Below, one piece after another: positions 40,100 through 49,724 of a stretch of DNA of 64,000 nt. The stretch comes from Psychromonas ossibalaenae ATCC BAA-1528. Lineage in GTDB: Bacteria; Pseudomonadota; Gammaproteobacteria; Enterobacterales; Psychromonadaceae. The translations under genes were made by a program, and so were the position numbers. The DNA lies in assembly GCF_000381745.1 (NCBI RefSeq), contig NZ_KB906980.1, forward strand, positions 34,541 through 98,540, in the 5' to 3' direction. Under the pieces are notes generated by a model. It searched no databases. It had not been told where the DNA came from and was given only the letters and a program-made list of their open reading frames with translations. The number at the start of each line of letters is the position of its first letter. Position 1 is the first letter of the stretch.

Positions 40100-40762
40100 T
40101 TAATTGTTCTGTGTTTTATCCGGCATCCAGCTGTCATAATGAACCACTTCTTCAATATCACGTCTTGGCAGCCAGCCGGCACTTTCCAGCTCTGGTTTAT
40201 CTTTAAAATGAGAAACATAACCAACACATAAATAAGCGATAATATCGATATCCTGGGGAATATTTAAAGCATCTCGTAATACATGGTCATGAATAATGCT
40301 TACCCAGCCTACCCCTAAGTTTTCAGCGCGGGCAGCTAACCAAAGGTTTTCAACTGCACATACCGCACTGTACAGATCCATCTGCGCATTAATTGTCCGT
40401 CCGATAACCACAGGGCCGTTGCGGCTGCGGTCACAGGTAACACAGATACCCAGCGGCGACTCTAATATGCCTTCTAATTTCAATTTTTTGTACTGCTGCG
40501 ATTTTTGATCCTCAAACATATCTGCCGATTCATTATGAGCAGCTTCAAATCCTGTTTTTATTTTATTTTTAATCTCTTGGTTCTGAACAACAATGAAGTC
40601 CCAAGGCTGCATAAAACCAACGCTTGGCGCATGGTGAGCGGCAGTTAAAATACGTTTCAGCACCTCTTCCGGAACAGGATCTGCCAGAAACTGCCCGCGT
40701 ACATCACGGCGGGAAAAAATAGTTTTATAAACCGCATCACGCTCATCCTGACTAATTTTCAT
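40100..40762 (-). CDS. bluB: BluB, 5,6-dimethylbenzimidazole synthase
   Basis: BluB converts reduced FMN and O2 into DMB, the lower ligand of cobalamin. The 220 residues have the family features FSRRDVRGQF, HHAPSVGFMQPWDF and the C-terminal AGWLPRRDIEEVVHYD. Other nitroreductase-fold flavoproteins are excluded by these motifs. No cob or cbi gene and no cobalamin riboswitch is visible nearby, so it may support remodelling of imported corrinoids. It ends 125 bp upstream of ptrB and has its own 240-bp upstream region. Confidence 0.9.
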   Translation of the reverse strand: MKISQDERDAVYKTIFSRRDVRGQFLADPVPEEVLKRILTAAHHAPSVGFMQPWDFIVVQNQEIKNKIKTGFEAAHNESADMFEDQKSQQYKKLKLEGILESPLGICVTCDRSRNGPVVIGRTINAQMDLYSAVCAVENLWLAARAENLGVGWVSIIHDHVLRDALNIPQDIDIIAYLCVGYVSHFKDKPELESAGWLPRRDIEEVVHYDSWMPDKTQNN

Positions 40763-41002
40763 CTGTTTCTCTATTTATAGGGCAAGAACAGTGATTATCC
40801 ACTGAGATAACTAATAAGTATAGGACAGCATCTCTTCCAGGCTGCACCTAACAGCCGTTAAATGTTAATTTCCGCTTAAATTGATTTACTGCATCTCAAA
40901 ATATTAAATATATTCAGATTGTTATTTCCACAGCTGTTGAACCTGACCTAATATTTAAGATGTAATGGAGAAAGTTTTGATTAATGCTGAAAGGAGCTGA
41001 TT

Positions 41003-41527
41003 ATGCAGCCGTTTTCACTACAGCACTGGCAGTCGCTAACCGAAGAAGCACAAACTGATTTTAGTCATGGGCAGTATAATAAAGCACAGCTGCTTTATAA
41101 GCTTGCCTTACAGGAAGCGCAAAAACTGATTGATGATCTGTCTCTTAGCGCGGTTTACGAGCACAGTGCGCACTTATATATGAGGGCTTGTTACAACCTG
41201 GCCAGATCTTATCAATACCAGGGAAATAGAAAGAAAACATTTTATTACCTGAATTTAGCACATGTGCAAATCCAAAAATTTGCTGATTGTGAGCAGCTGT
41301 CAAACCCGACTCGCACTTACTCTTTAAAAGTGTTAGACGGTACATTAGTTTCTCTGCTTGAATATTTTCAACTTCATAAAGAAGAAAACTGGAAAAAACA
41401 ATCAGATGCATTGATTGCTGAGCATGTGGATTTTATGCAGAAACATAATAATATAAACCTGCCTAAAGACTTACAGCATCAAAACCCAACACAGCCCGAC
41501 GAAATACAGCACCTGGTTATTCACTAG
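41003..41527 (+). CDS. TPR-like hypothetical protein
   Basis: I do not recognise this 174-residue protein. It is soluble, helical and lacks a signal peptide. Two helix pairs resemble tetratricopeptide repeats: about 13-40 (HGQYNKAQLLYKLALQEAQK) and about 57-88 (YNLARSYQYQGNRKKTFYYL), the second with the usual small-residue spacing. AAGGAG sits before the ATG. It stands alone between bluB and a ykgJ-type gene, about 240 bp from each. A protein-interaction role is the most that can be inferred. Confidence 0.75.
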   Translation: MQPFSLQHWQSLTEEAQTDFSHGQYNKAQLLYKLALQEAQKLIDDLSLSAVYEHSAHLYMRACYNLARSYQYQGNRKKTFYYLNLAHVQIQKFADCEQLSNPTRTYSLKVLDGTLVSLLEYFQLHKEENWKKQSDALIAEHVDFMQKHNNINLPKDLQHQNPTQPDEIQHLVIH

Positions 41528-41769
41528 CAAGAACTGCCGGACACTTAATTACAGCAGAATAAAGTAAAAGCTTTCCCCTGCTTATCATAAAAAGTTACTC
41601 ACCAGGATCAACTGAACAAATTCCCTCTACTGAAAAAACAGACACTAACAGCCTGAGTATCCGGTTATAATGTGGTGGAAATACGCATCAGAGCTGCTGA
41701 TATAATTTCAGACCATTTAACTCTAGTGAATGGTATAATGAATCACTGTTACTAATTTAAGGATTGTTT

Positions 41770-42018
41770 ATGGACTGCCGATTAGGCTGTGGTGCCTGCT
41801 GCATCGCCCCAAGTATATCATCTGCAATTCCCGGAATGGCAAACGGCAAAGCTGCGGGATTAAGATGTGTACAGCTCAATGAGAATAATCTGTGTAAGCT
41901 GTTCGGCAAACCGGAAAGACCAAAAGTCTGTTCTGATTTTAAGCCCTGCCCGGACCTATGCGCTACAACAGATAAGCAGGCACTGGCTAATATTATCGAG
42001 CTGGAAAGCCTAACCTGA
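41770..42018 (+). CDS. YkgJ/UPF0153-type cysteine-cluster protein
   Basis: The 82-residue protein has nine cysteines: C3, C7, C10, C11, C33, C42, C54, C60 and C64. The first group CRLGCGACC and the later RPKVCSDF match the YkgJ-like Zn/Fe-chelating family. The ATG at 41770 has AAGGA upstream and is preferred over an in-frame TTG at 41764. Function of the family is unknown; metal binding, possibly an Fe-S site, is inferred from the cysteine pattern. Confidence 0.85.
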   Translation: MDCRLGCGACCIAPSISSAIPGMANGKAAGLRCVQLNENNLCKLFGKPERPKVCSDFKPCPDLCATTDKQALANIIELESLT

Positions 42019-42206
42019 TTACTGCTGGTCGGCGCTGAAAAACGGCAGTTAAAAGAGAGTGTCAGCGTACAGAAACAAAACACAAACCTGTGCTTCAGCA
42101 ATATCGAAACTCCTATATTTGTGCACTACCCTTGCTTTCCTCTATTCATATTTTGACTGCTATTTAAGCCTCTCCTATTTTCATAGTAACTAGCAAGGAT
42201 ATAAAT

Positions 42207-43319
42207 ATGATAATAGGCATTCCAAAAGAGATTAAAAATAATGAATACCGGGTTGGTTTAATCCCTTCCAGTGTGGCTGAATTAAGCGCTCACGGTCATC
42301 AGATTATTGTTGAAAGAAATGCTGGTGCCGAAATTGGCTTTGCAGATCAGGATTACATTAATGCCGGTGCAGAAATAGCTGTAGATGCCCGAACAGTTTT
42401 CAGTCAGGCAGAAATGATAGTTAAAGTTAAAGAGCCGCAGCAGAACGAGTGTTCGATGCTGCATCCGCAGCAGATTTTATTCACTTATTTACACCTGGCT
42501 CCCGATCTAAAACAGACTCAAGCTCTGATAAAAAGCGGCGCGGTCTGTATCGCTTATGAAACTGTTACCGATAACAACGGGCAGCTGCCTTTATTAAGGC
42601 CAATGTCAGAAGTGGCCGGTAGAATGTCTATTCAAGCAGGAGCCGCCGCACTGCAGAAATCCAACGGCGGTTCAGGATTATTACTGGCGGGTGTCCCCGG
42701 TGTCGCCCCGGCGAATGTAGTGATTTTAGGGGGAGGAATTGTCGGCTGCAATGCTGCCAAAATGGCATTAGGGTTAGGTGCTGAGGTGGTTATCCTGGAT
42801 AAGAACATCAATACTCTACGCCGTATTGACAATCAGTTTTCCGGCCGTATCAATACCGTTTACAGCACCCGGGAAAGTCTTGAAAATCATGTTGTAAACG
42901 CAGATTTAGTGATCGGTGCAGTATTAATTCCAGGTGCAGCCGCACCTAAATTAGTAAGCCGGGAATTAATTAAACAGATGAAAAAAGGCAGCGCTGTGGT
43001 CGATGTTGCCATTGATCAAGGCGGCTGCTTTGCAACATCCCGCGCCACAACACATCAGAATCCGACTTATGTTGTGGATGGTATCGTACATTATTGTGTA
43101 GCTAATATGCCCGGCGACGTGGCACTGACAGCCACACAGGCATTAAATAATGTTACCCTGCCCTATGTATTAAAACTTGCTGACTTAGGTTACCGACAAG
43201 CCTTAAAAGAGGATAAACACCTGCTTAACGGATTAAATATCTGTGCTGGAAAGGTGACTCTTAAAGAGGTCGCTAAAGCACATGCTTTAGAGTTTAGTGA
43301 TCCGCAGCTGTTAATCTAG
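42207..43319 (+). CDS. ald: Alanine dehydrogenase
   Basis: It interconverts alanine with pyruvate and ammonia using NAD. The 370-residue length is typical. The N-terminus MIIGIPKEIKNNEYRVGL carries the substrate arginine and KEIK lysine, and KVKEPQ and YLHLAPD are conserved. The Rossmann motif ILGGGIVGCNAAKMALGLGA is followed by D at the end of the second strand (VVILD). SRATTHQNPTYVVDGIVHYC is a family landmark. AAGGA precedes the ATG. Alanine may come from the neutral amino acid symporter region or from cell-wall recycling, but the gene is isolated here. Confidence 0.96.
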   Translation: MIIGIPKEIKNNEYRVGLIPSSVAELSAHGHQIIVERNAGAEIGFADQDYINAGAEIAVDARTVFSQAEMIVKVKEPQQNECSMLHPQQILFTYLHLAPDLKQTQALIKSGAVCIAYETVTDNNGQLPLLRPMSEVAGRMSIQAGAAALQKSNGGSGLLLAGVPGVAPANVVILGGGIVGCNAAKMALGLGAEVVILDKNINTLRRIDNQFSGRINTVYSTRESLENHVVNADLVIGAVLIPGAAAPKLVSRELIKQMKKGSAVVDVAIDQGGCFATSRATTHQNPTYVVDGIVHYCVANMPGDVALTATQALNNVTLPYVLKLADLGYRQALKEDKHLLNGLNICAGKVTLKEVAKAHALEFSDPQLLI

Positions 43320-43382
43320 ACAGATTTTCCAGTTAAAAGCAGTATGCAGTACCTTCTGGTTGTATTGCAGGAAATATATCAG

Positions 43383-43832
43383 TTAAAACTTTCCGCTGCG
43401 ATCCACAGGGTCAATCTTTATTTCAAGCGGCTGTTTAATTTCCAGTAAAAATGAATTGATACTCTGACTGGAAACCAGAAGCGGTTTCCCGTCTATTGTA
43501 ATGACGCTGCGCAGTCTGTATATGTGGTTATGCTCAATACTGTTTTCCGGGTAATCAAGTTCTAACAGGTAAGGCGGACGCCCTTTCAGGGTTACGCTTT
43601 TACTGCTTATCAAGGTCGAAGCTGCTGCATCTTCCAAGCGCACTTCTAAACTTGCCCCCTCCGGCAGTTTTATTTTCTGCAGATATAAGAGCTGACTGCC
43701 TGACTGCATTAAAGCGTGCTTTTCATAGTTTTTAACGCTGCTGTTAACTGACGAATCACAAGCAGCTATAGTAAAAAGCAGTAAAATTAGCACACCATAT
43801 AAACTTATTTTTTTTAACAACAGCATTACCAT
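43383..43832 (-). CDS. YbaY/YscW-family lipoprotein
   Basis: The 149-residue precursor has a lipoprotein signal with lipobox IAAC and lipidated C25; Asp at +2 suggests retention in the inner membrane. The mature part (LPEGASLEVRLEDAA, then HNHIYRLRSVITIDGKPLL) follows the beta-sandwich pattern of YbaY-type proteins related to the YscW secretin pilotins. No secretion system genes are nearby. ATG at 43832 or the internal ATG at 43826 could start it. Function unknown; pilotin-like or stress-related lipoprotein roles are possible. Confidence 0.7.
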   Translation of the reverse strand: MVMLLLKKISLYGVLILLLFTIAACDSSVNSSVKNYEKHALMQSGSQLLYLQKIKLPEGASLEVRLEDAAASTLISSKSVTLKGRPPYLLELDYPENSIEHNHIYRLRSVITIDGKPLLVSSQSINSFLLEIKQPLEIKIDPVDRSGKF

Positions 43833-43996
43833 CTAAGTTACTGCGAATTCAAATATTGACCGCTCTCATTTTTCTTAGAGTCATCGGCTGATGATTAGTT
43901 CATTTATATAAGGTAAAGACAGCATATCAACACTTGCAAAGCAGGAACTAATCATTATAAATAGGTATCTATACTCTTTTTCAAACGAGACAGACA

Positions 43997-44488
43997 TTGC
44001 GTACAAACTTAATCACTCCGGAAGGTTTTAAAAAACTGCAGGCAGAATTAGATTATCTGTGGCGGCAGTACCGTCCTGAAATCACCAAGAAAGTGACCTG
44101 GGCGGCCAGCTTAGGCGACAGATCTGAAAATGCTGATTACAAGGAGAACAAACGTATTCTCCGTCAGATAGACTCACGTATCCGTTTTTTAGGTAAACGT
44201 ATTGAGCAGGTTACGGTCGTCTCTCCTTCTTTGCAGCAGGCAGATAAAGTGTTCTTCGGCGCCTGGGTAACCATTGAAAATGATCAGGCAGAGATAAAGC
44301 GATTTAAGATTGTCGGCCCCGATGAAATATTTCAGCGTGGTGAACTTGTGCAGCGTAAAGACTACATATCGATTGACAGTCCGATGGCACGGGCATTATT
44401 AAAACAGCAGGTGGATGATGAGGCGCAGGTAAAAACGCCCAATGGTGTTGTAACCTGGTATATCAATAAAATTGAATACGATTTTTAA
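43997..44488 (+). CDS. greB: Transcript cleavage factor GreB
   Basis: GreB rescues backtracked RNA polymerase by stimulating transcript cleavage. The 163 residues start with TTG, placed by alignment of MRTNLITPEGF with E. coli MKTPLVTREGY. The N-terminal coiled coil carries the catalytic tip LGDRSENADY with the two acidic residues, and FFGAWVTIEND and DYISIDSPMARALLK form the FKBP-like domain. Relative to E. coli a six-residue stretch (about 121-126, within QRGELVQRKDY) is inserted. The ribosome site is weak, as fits a TTG start. Its stop is 7 bp from the convergent DUF1848 gene. Confidence 0.94.
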   Translation: MRTNLITPEGFKKLQAELDYLWRQYRPEITKKVTWAASLGDRSENADYKENKRILRQIDSRIRFLGKRIEQVTVVSPSLQQADKVFFGAWVTIENDQAEIKRFKIVGPDEIFQRGELVQRKDYISIDSPMARALLKQQVDDEAQVKTPNGVVTWYINKIEYDF

Positions 44489-44495
44489 GCGGCTG

Positions 44496-45437
44496 CTAGA
44501 ATAAACTCTGCTGAATAATAGGTTTCAACAGCAGTTTCTGGTCAACATCATCAATCCCGCCAAGCAGAAACGGACTATCCGGGTCATGTTTTAACTGATT
44601 ACTTTTCACCCGCTCTGCACTATCGACGGCATAACAATATACGCAGCCATGACTGCAGGTATTGTACTGTCCAATATCGATACTTTTAATGCAGCCGCAC
44701 TGCAGGCGCTGATTTGTATCTTTAGCTGCTGACAGCTGCAGATCAAAAAGTTTATTAAGCACCTGCTCGTCAATGCATTTTCCTTTATATACCCCGTACT
44801 TTTCGAGACTAATTTCCTCGGCACAGGTTGATATCTGCATACCGTAATGAGCGGCGGTATTTGCCATAAATAAACACAGCTCCTGCAGTGCTTCCTTTTC
44901 AGCTAAAATATCAAAATATTCCAGCCCGTTCAGCGCATTTAAATTACGCTCAGTTTTCTGATAGATATCAGCAAAGCTGATAACTACTTTCTTAGTTTTC
45001 CCTGCCAGCATTTGTGCAATTTTGCTGAACAGCCTTTTATGCTCATTAACCGGGGTAACAGTGGATAACAGAATAGGATCATAGCGCCAGATTACCCGCT
45101 CTTTACCGATAAGATCACTCAGTTTAATAAAGGTCTTTACTGCAGTGTAAGGGTTCGGCAGGTGCCTCTCCAGTATCTTTGGATAAGCGGTGAGCGTATA
45201 TTGAAAATAATAGTTGTAGTTTAAGGCATCTAACTCTGGAAGATGTTTGATAATAGGCCCGGCATTTCTCGTCCAGAATATAACTGCATCGATATCTTCA
45301 GCCAATAGTGAAACTCTTTTTATCTGCCTGGCATTATAGGGGTTTCTGCTGAGTAGAAACCCCGCGTGAATTCGATTCATAAACCAGCGATGATAAAGGG
45401 CTGGAATATCCGTTCTACGGCTGGCACTGATAATCAC
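44496..45437 (-). CDS. DUF1848 family protein, probable radical SAM-like Fe-S enzyme
   Basis: The 313 residues start MIISASRRTDIPALYHRWFM, the DUF1848 hallmark, and end with a cysteine cluster (CGCIKSIDIGQYNTC then SHGCVYCYA). CxxxCxxC in that tail is the radical SAM cluster pattern, displaced to the C-terminus. The start is GTG with GGAAG upstream. The reaction is unknown; the family is sometimes placed near DNA photolesion lyases of the SPL type because of the TARRTD-like start, which is an inference only. Convergent with greB. Confidence 0.85.
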   Translation of the reverse strand: MIISASRRTDIPALYHRWFMNRIHAGFLLSRNPYNARQIKRVSLLAEDIDAVIFWTRNAGPIIKHLPELDALNYNYYFQYTLTAYPKILERHLPNPYTAVKTFIKLSDLIGKERVIWRYDPILLSTVTPVNEHKRLFSKIAQMLAGKTKKVVISFADIYQKTERNLNALNGLEYFDILAEKEALQELCLFMANTAAHYGMQISTCAEEISLEKYGVYKGKCIDEQVLNKLFDLQLSAAKDTNQRLQCGCIKSIDIGQYNTCSHGCVYCYAVDSAERVKSNQLKHDPDSPFLLGGIDDVDQKLLLKPIIQQSLF

Positions 45438-45626
45438 AAATAACTTCCTGTCTTCAAATCAAGGTAAACGGCAGCCACTGCTGTTTACCTGATTAATAAA
45501 CCATAGCCTTTATTACTTTTAATAACAATCCACTTCGATTTATCTTCAAACAACAGAGTCAGTAGAACACAGAGAATTTTAAATAGTTATTACTGGAGAG
45601 TAGACAGAAAAAAGGGGGAGAAATAA

Positions 45627-45661
45627 AAAGCCCCCAATTTAGTCGCTAAATTGGGGGCTTT
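45627..45661 (-). terminator. Terminator of the malEFG operon
   Basis: A perfect 16-bp stem (AAAGCCCCCAATTTAG and its complement) with a 3-base loop is followed by TTTTTATTT on the minus strand, 26 bp after the malG stop. Confidence 0.95.
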
Positions 45662-45686
45662 GAGGCAAGGAAATATCGAGTATTAG

Positions 45687-46577
45687 TTAACCTTTATTAC
45701 CACCGGCTGTCAGGCCGCCTACTAACCATTTCTGTGCTAACAGGAATACAACAGTAATTGGTATTGCAGATAAAACAGCGGCAGCGGCAAAATCGCCCCA
45801 CAGGTAGTTCTGCGGGTAAAGGTACTGCTGCATACCTACCGCTAAGGTATATTTGTCAACGTCCACTAGTAGTAGGGAAGCTACTGGTACTTCGGTTACC
45901 GCAGCAACAAATGACAGGATAAATACCACGGCCAGAATCGGCACTGAAAGCGGTAATAAAACCAGTCTAAATGTCTGCCAAGGCGTAGCACCGTCCAGTG
46001 CAGCAGCCTCTTCCAGTGATACATCAATGGTTTCAAAATAACCTTTGATAGTCCAGACATGCAGTGCAATACCTCCTAAGTAGGCAAAGATCAGACCGCC
46101 GTGAGTATTTAACCCCAGGAACGGAATATACTGACCAACTTTGTCGAATAATGCATATAAAGCAACTAGCGCCAGTACAGCCGGGAACATTTGAAATATC
46201 AGCATACCTTCCAGCAGTACTTTTTTACCGGCAAACTTCATACGCGCAAATGCATAAGCACAAGTGGTTGATAATGCCAATACAAGAACAGATGTTGTTG
46301 CAGCTACTTTTACTGAGTTCCATAACCATAATAAAACCGGGAACGGAGGCAGTGTGGTTGAACCGTCTGCATTGGTCACTGTAAAGCCTAAGGCCAGCTT
46401 CCAGTGCTCTAAGGTCGGGTTGTCAGGTATCAGCGATCCCGATGCAAAATTACCTTCGCGGAACGAAATTGCCACAACCATTAATAATGGAAACAAAATA
46501 ATTGCGCAGAAGACGATTAAAAATGCATGGGCAAACCAGACTCGTTTTCTTTCATTTTTAGCTTTAACAATTGCCAT
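45687..46577 (-). CDS. malG: Maltose/maltodextrin ABC transporter permease MalG
   Basis: This inner-membrane subunit has 296 residues and six predicted helices, the same length as E. coli MalG. The coupling loop [21 protein letters not shown] contains the EAA motif that docks on MalK. The C-terminus ends [10 protein letters not shown], as in E. coli, where this tail reaches the MalK dimer. It starts 12 bp after malF and is last in malEFG. Confidence 0.96.
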   Translation of the reverse strand: MAIVKAKNERKRVWFAHAFLIVFCAIILFPLLMVVAISFREGNFASGSLIPDNPTLEHWKLALGFTVTNADGSTTLPPFPVLLWLWNSVKVAATTSVLVLALSTTCAYAFARMKFAGKKVLLEGMLIFQMFPAVLALVALYALFDKVGQYIPFLGLNTHGGLIFAYLGGIALHVWTIKGYFETIDVSLEEAAALDGATPWQTFRLVLLPLSVPILAVVFILSFVAAVTEVPVASLLLVDVDKYTLAVGMQQYLYPQNYLWGDFAAAAVLSAIPITVVFLLAQKWLVGGLTAGGNKG

Positions 46578-46589
46578 GATAATAATTCC

Positions 46590-48161
46590 TTAAGCTTGTT
46601 GTTTCTTGGAGATGCGCAGATTAATAATCGCAAGCACACCAACCATCAAGAATATTAATGTTGCAATCGCACTTGCCAGACCAAAGTCTTGACCACCACC
46701 GCCTTCAAAGGCGATACGGTAGGTATAACTAACTAATAAATCGGTATGACCAGCTGGTGTTGATGAGCCGATAATATCCGGCGCACCGTTAGTTAACAGC
46801 GCAATCAGTACGAAGTTATTAAAGTTAAATGCAAAGCTGGCAATTAACAGCGGAGTTAACGGCTTGATAATTAACGGCAGAGTAATTTTAAAGAAGTTAT
46901 CAAGCGGGCCTGCGCCGTCAATTGCTGATGCTTCATATAAATCACTTGGAATTGATTTTAATAGACCCATACATAGAATCATTACATAGGGATAACCCAG
47001 CCAGGTATTGATGATCAACAGCATAGATTTAGCTAAATAAGGATCACTAAACCATTTCAGCTTTACACCAAACAACGCATTTAAGAATCCGTTAATCTCA
47101 CCAAAGCTCTGATTAAATAAACCTTTGAATATCAATATCGAAATAAAGGCCGGTACCGCATAAGGTAAAATAAGGAGCATACGGTATATCGCTTTACCTT
47201 TAAGCTCTTCCCACTGCACCACGGATGCCAGCACTAAACCTACAGCTAAAGTAAATAATACAGAGCCGCCGGAAAAAACAACCGTCCAGATAAAGATCTG
47301 TATAAAAGGTCCCTGAATACCTTTATCTAAAAAGATTCGCGTAAAATTGTCCCAACCGGTATTCACGACAAAACCTGGAGATAATGCATTACCGACAAAT
47401 TCGCCGTCTGCATCTACAGCCTGGTAGTTACCAATCTCAAAATTCGGCTTTAAGACTGTACCGTCAACCTGACTGACTAAAGACTGTTGATCTGCCTGAA
47501 GAGCATACAAAGGAGATGATTCCGAAAATGAGCGTAAACCTCCCATCATTAACTGTTCACCGGATACCGTTTGAATTGCAAGTTTGCTTAAGGCCTCGCG
47601 GTTTTTAACCAGGAAGCGTATTTTAACTTTTTCTCCCTGCATCGCAGCTGTTGAAGGTGTTAGAGCAATATTATTATTATTTTGATCTAAGGTGATCTCC
47701 GGAGTAACAAACTCTTCACCATCTTTACTAAAGTGAAGCTGGATTTTGTCGTTGTCTAACTGGTAAACATCAAATTTATATGCAGAATCTGGTTTTTCAT
47801 AGTTTTGCGCTAGAAACTGCGACTGAACACGTTCAAATGTTAACTGATTAGAACCGCTGTAATTGGTAAATGCGATACCAACCGTGTACATAAGCGGGAA
47901 TATAATGAACAAAAATATGGCGGCCACGCCAGGGTAAATATAACGGTGAGAATAGGTATCTGTACGCGCAAAAACAACAACACCCGAAGCGACAAGAACC
48001 AAGGTCAGCATAGCAAACACAGGTTCATCCTGTGCGTACATCAACATAATAGCGTAACCTGCCGATAGTGAAATAAGTGTTAATAAACCCCACTTAATCC
48101 AATTTGCACTCGGACTTTGTGCATTTCCTGATTCAATAGATAGTTCCATACCTTTCCCCAT
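46590..48161 (-). CDS. malF: Maltose/maltodextrin ABC transporter permease MalF
   Basis: The 523-residue subunit has three N-terminal helices, a large periplasmic P2 domain (about 95-275) that contacts MalE, and a five-helix core. The EAA loop is YEASAIDGAGPLDNFFKITLP. P2 is found only in the enterobacterial-type maltose permeases, which supports maltose over other sugars. It is separated from malE by 63 bp containing a stem-loop. Confidence 0.96.
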   Translation of the reverse strand: MGKGMELSIESGNAQSPSANWIKWGLLTLISLSAGYAIMLMYAQDEPVFAMLTLVLVASGVVVFARTDTYSHRYIYPGVAAIFLFIIFPLMYTVGIAFTNYSGSNQLTFERVQSQFLAQNYEKPDSAYKFDVYQLDNDKIQLHFSKDGEEFVTPEITLDQNNNNIALTPSTAAMQGEKVKIRFLVKNREALSKLAIQTVSGEQLMMGGLRSFSESSPLYALQADQQSLVSQVDGTVLKPNFEIGNYQAVDADGEFVGNALSPGFVVNTGWDNFTRIFLDKGIQGPFIQIFIWTVVFSGGSVLFTLAVGLVLASVVQWEELKGKAIYRMLLILPYAVPAFISILIFKGLFNQSFGEINGFLNALFGVKLKWFSDPYLAKSMLLIINTWLGYPYVMILCMGLLKSIPSDLYEASAIDGAGPLDNFFKITLPLIIKPLTPLLIASFAFNFNNFVLIALLTNGAPDIIGSSTPAGHTDLLVSYTYRIAFEGGGGQDFGLASAIATLIFLMVGVLAIINLRISKKQQA

Positions 48162-48178
48162 AAGAACTCAATCAATAA

Positions 48179-48208
48179 AGGCTCTTAGAACAAAGTTCCC
48201 AAGAGCCT
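48179..48208 (-). promoter_or_regulatory. Stem-loop between malE and malF
   Basis: An 8-bp stem AGGCTCTT/AAGAGCCT with a 14-base loop and no strong U run. A hairpin in this position in E. coli protects malE mRNA and gives excess binding protein; the same is inferred here. Confidence 0.6.
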
Positions 48209-48224
48209 CTTAACTTGATTTTAA

Positions 48225-49409
48225 TTATTTAATAATACGTGCAGCAGCGTCATCAAGTGCTTCAGCAACAGTTTGACGTTTCTGTATCGCATTACCGATA
48301 GCCGCTTTTTCTGCGTACCAGAACTTAGACATTTCAGGAATGTTAGGCATTAATTCACCAGTCTGTGCATTCTGCATTGTTGCAGCAATACGCGGATCAG
48401 ATTCTAATTTAGCCTGGAAAGAGTTTAACGCTACAGCGCCAAGCGGCTTGTCTTTATTTACCAGGTCTAAACCAGAGTCAGTCATCAGGTAGTTTTCAAG
48501 AAACTCTTTTGCTAACTCTTTGTTTGGACTAGCACTGTTAACACCGGCAGTTAATACACCTACGAATGGTTTAGCAGATTTACCTTTGAATGTTGGTAAT
48601 ACTGTTACACCGTAGTTGATACCGCTTTTATCGATATTGCCCCAAGACCAAGGACCGTTAATTGTCATTGCTGTTTTACCAGAATTAAATGCAGCCTCAG
48701 AAATTGAGTAGTCAACATCAGCATTGATCTCTTTACGATCAATCATGTCAATGATGAACTGTAGTGCACTTTTTGAACCCGCGTTATTAACACCAGTATC
48801 TTTTACATCGTAAGCACCATTGCTGAATTTAAATGCATAACCACCGTCAGCAGCGATTAGAGGCCATGTGAAGAACGGTTCACTTAGATTCCACATGATT
48901 GCAGATTTACCGTCTTTCTTAAGTTTTGCATTAAGCGCACTCATCTCTTCCCAAGATTTCGGCGGGTTAGGTACTAAGTCTTTATTGTAGATAAGTGATA
49001 GTGATTCAACAGCAACCGGGTAACCAATGTATTTACCTTTGTAAGAAACAGCGTCCCAAGTAAAGTCAGCAATTTTTGCTTTGAATTCTTTGCTAGGCTT
49101 AACTTCAGCTAATAAACCTGCTTTAGCCCAGCCGCCGAAACGGTCATGTGCCCAGAAAATGATATCCGGACCTGCGCCTGTAGATGCAACTTGAGCGTAT
49201 TTTTCTTCTAATTTATCAGGGTGAGCAACAATCACTTTCACGCCGGTATCAGCTTCAAACTTTTGGCCAACTTCAGCAAGACCGTCATAACCTTTATCAC
49301 CGTTAATCCAGATAGTGATTTGTCCTTCATCCATTTTCGCATGAGCAATGTTTACGCTGCCTAGTGCTACAAGTACCGAAACGGCTAATGTACTTAATGC
49401 TTTTTTCAT
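48225..49409 (-). CDS. malE: Maltose/maltodextrin-binding protein MalE
   Basis: This is the periplasmic receptor of the maltose importer. The 394-residue precursor has a 24-residue signal peptide ending NIAHA. The mature start [20 protein letters not shown] resembles E. coli [24 protein letters not shown] and [22 protein letters not shown] are diagnostic and include ligand-stacking aromatics. AAGGAA precedes the ATG. First gene of malEFG, divergent from malT across a 315-bp region with candidate MalT boxes. Confidence 0.97.
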   Translation of the reverse strand: MKKALSTLAVSVLVALGSVNIAHAKMDEGQITIWINGDKGYDGLAEVGQKFEADTGVKVIVAHPDKLEEKYAQVASTGAGPDIIFWAHDRFGGWAKAGLLAEVKPSKEFKAKIADFTWDAVSYKGKYIGYPVAVESLSLIYNKDLVPNPPKSWEEMSALNAKLKKDGKSAIMWNLSEPFFTWPLIAADGGYAFKFSNGAYDVKDTGVNNAGSKSALQFIIDMIDRKEINADVDYSISEAAFNSGKTAMTINGPWSWGNIDKSGINYGVTVLPTFKGKSAKPFVGVLTAGVNSASPNKELAKEFLENYLMTDSGLDLVNKDKPLGAVALNSFQAKLESDPRIAATMQNAQTGELMPNIPEMSKFWYAEKAAIGNAIQKRQTVAEALDDAAARIIK

Positions 49410-49530
49410 CGTAATTCCTTAATAAGTAGTTATCTAGTTGTGATATAAATAGTTAATCTGTTCCTGCTTTTAGAACTGTTCGTTTGTCTTAAAACAGGCA
49501 AAACTTTAATGCTCCGGGTCAAGAGAGTCA

Positions 49531-49553
49531 CCCTCCCCGAATCTACGCCCCCC
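49531..49553 (-). promoter_or_regulatory. Candidate MalT boxes upstream of malE
   Basis: On the minus strand GGGGGGCGTAG (49553-49543) is followed by TCGGGGAGGG (49540-49531). The E. coli MalT box is GGGGAKGAGG. The 11-mer is identical to one upstream of malK. The sites lie 120-145 bp before the malE start, in the upstream-activator position. The rest of the 315-bp malE-malT gap shows no other clear element. Confidence 0.55.
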
Positions 49554-49724
49554 TCTTTGTTGTGTTAAAAATGAGATCTAGCGCTCGTAAATTCATGGTT
49601 TGCGGGCTCTACAGTCGTTTTTGTGTTGCACTTTGTTACAATATTCAAAGCGCTTATCACGTCTAAAAAGCGTATCATTTACGTACTAAGATTGAACAAT
49701 CCAAACGCTGCTTAGAGGTTTAAT

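Noticed and set aside
40763..41002. Cobalamin riboswitch sought upstream of bluB.
   Set aside because: No B12-box-like sequence or suitable hairpins were seen in the 240-bp region.
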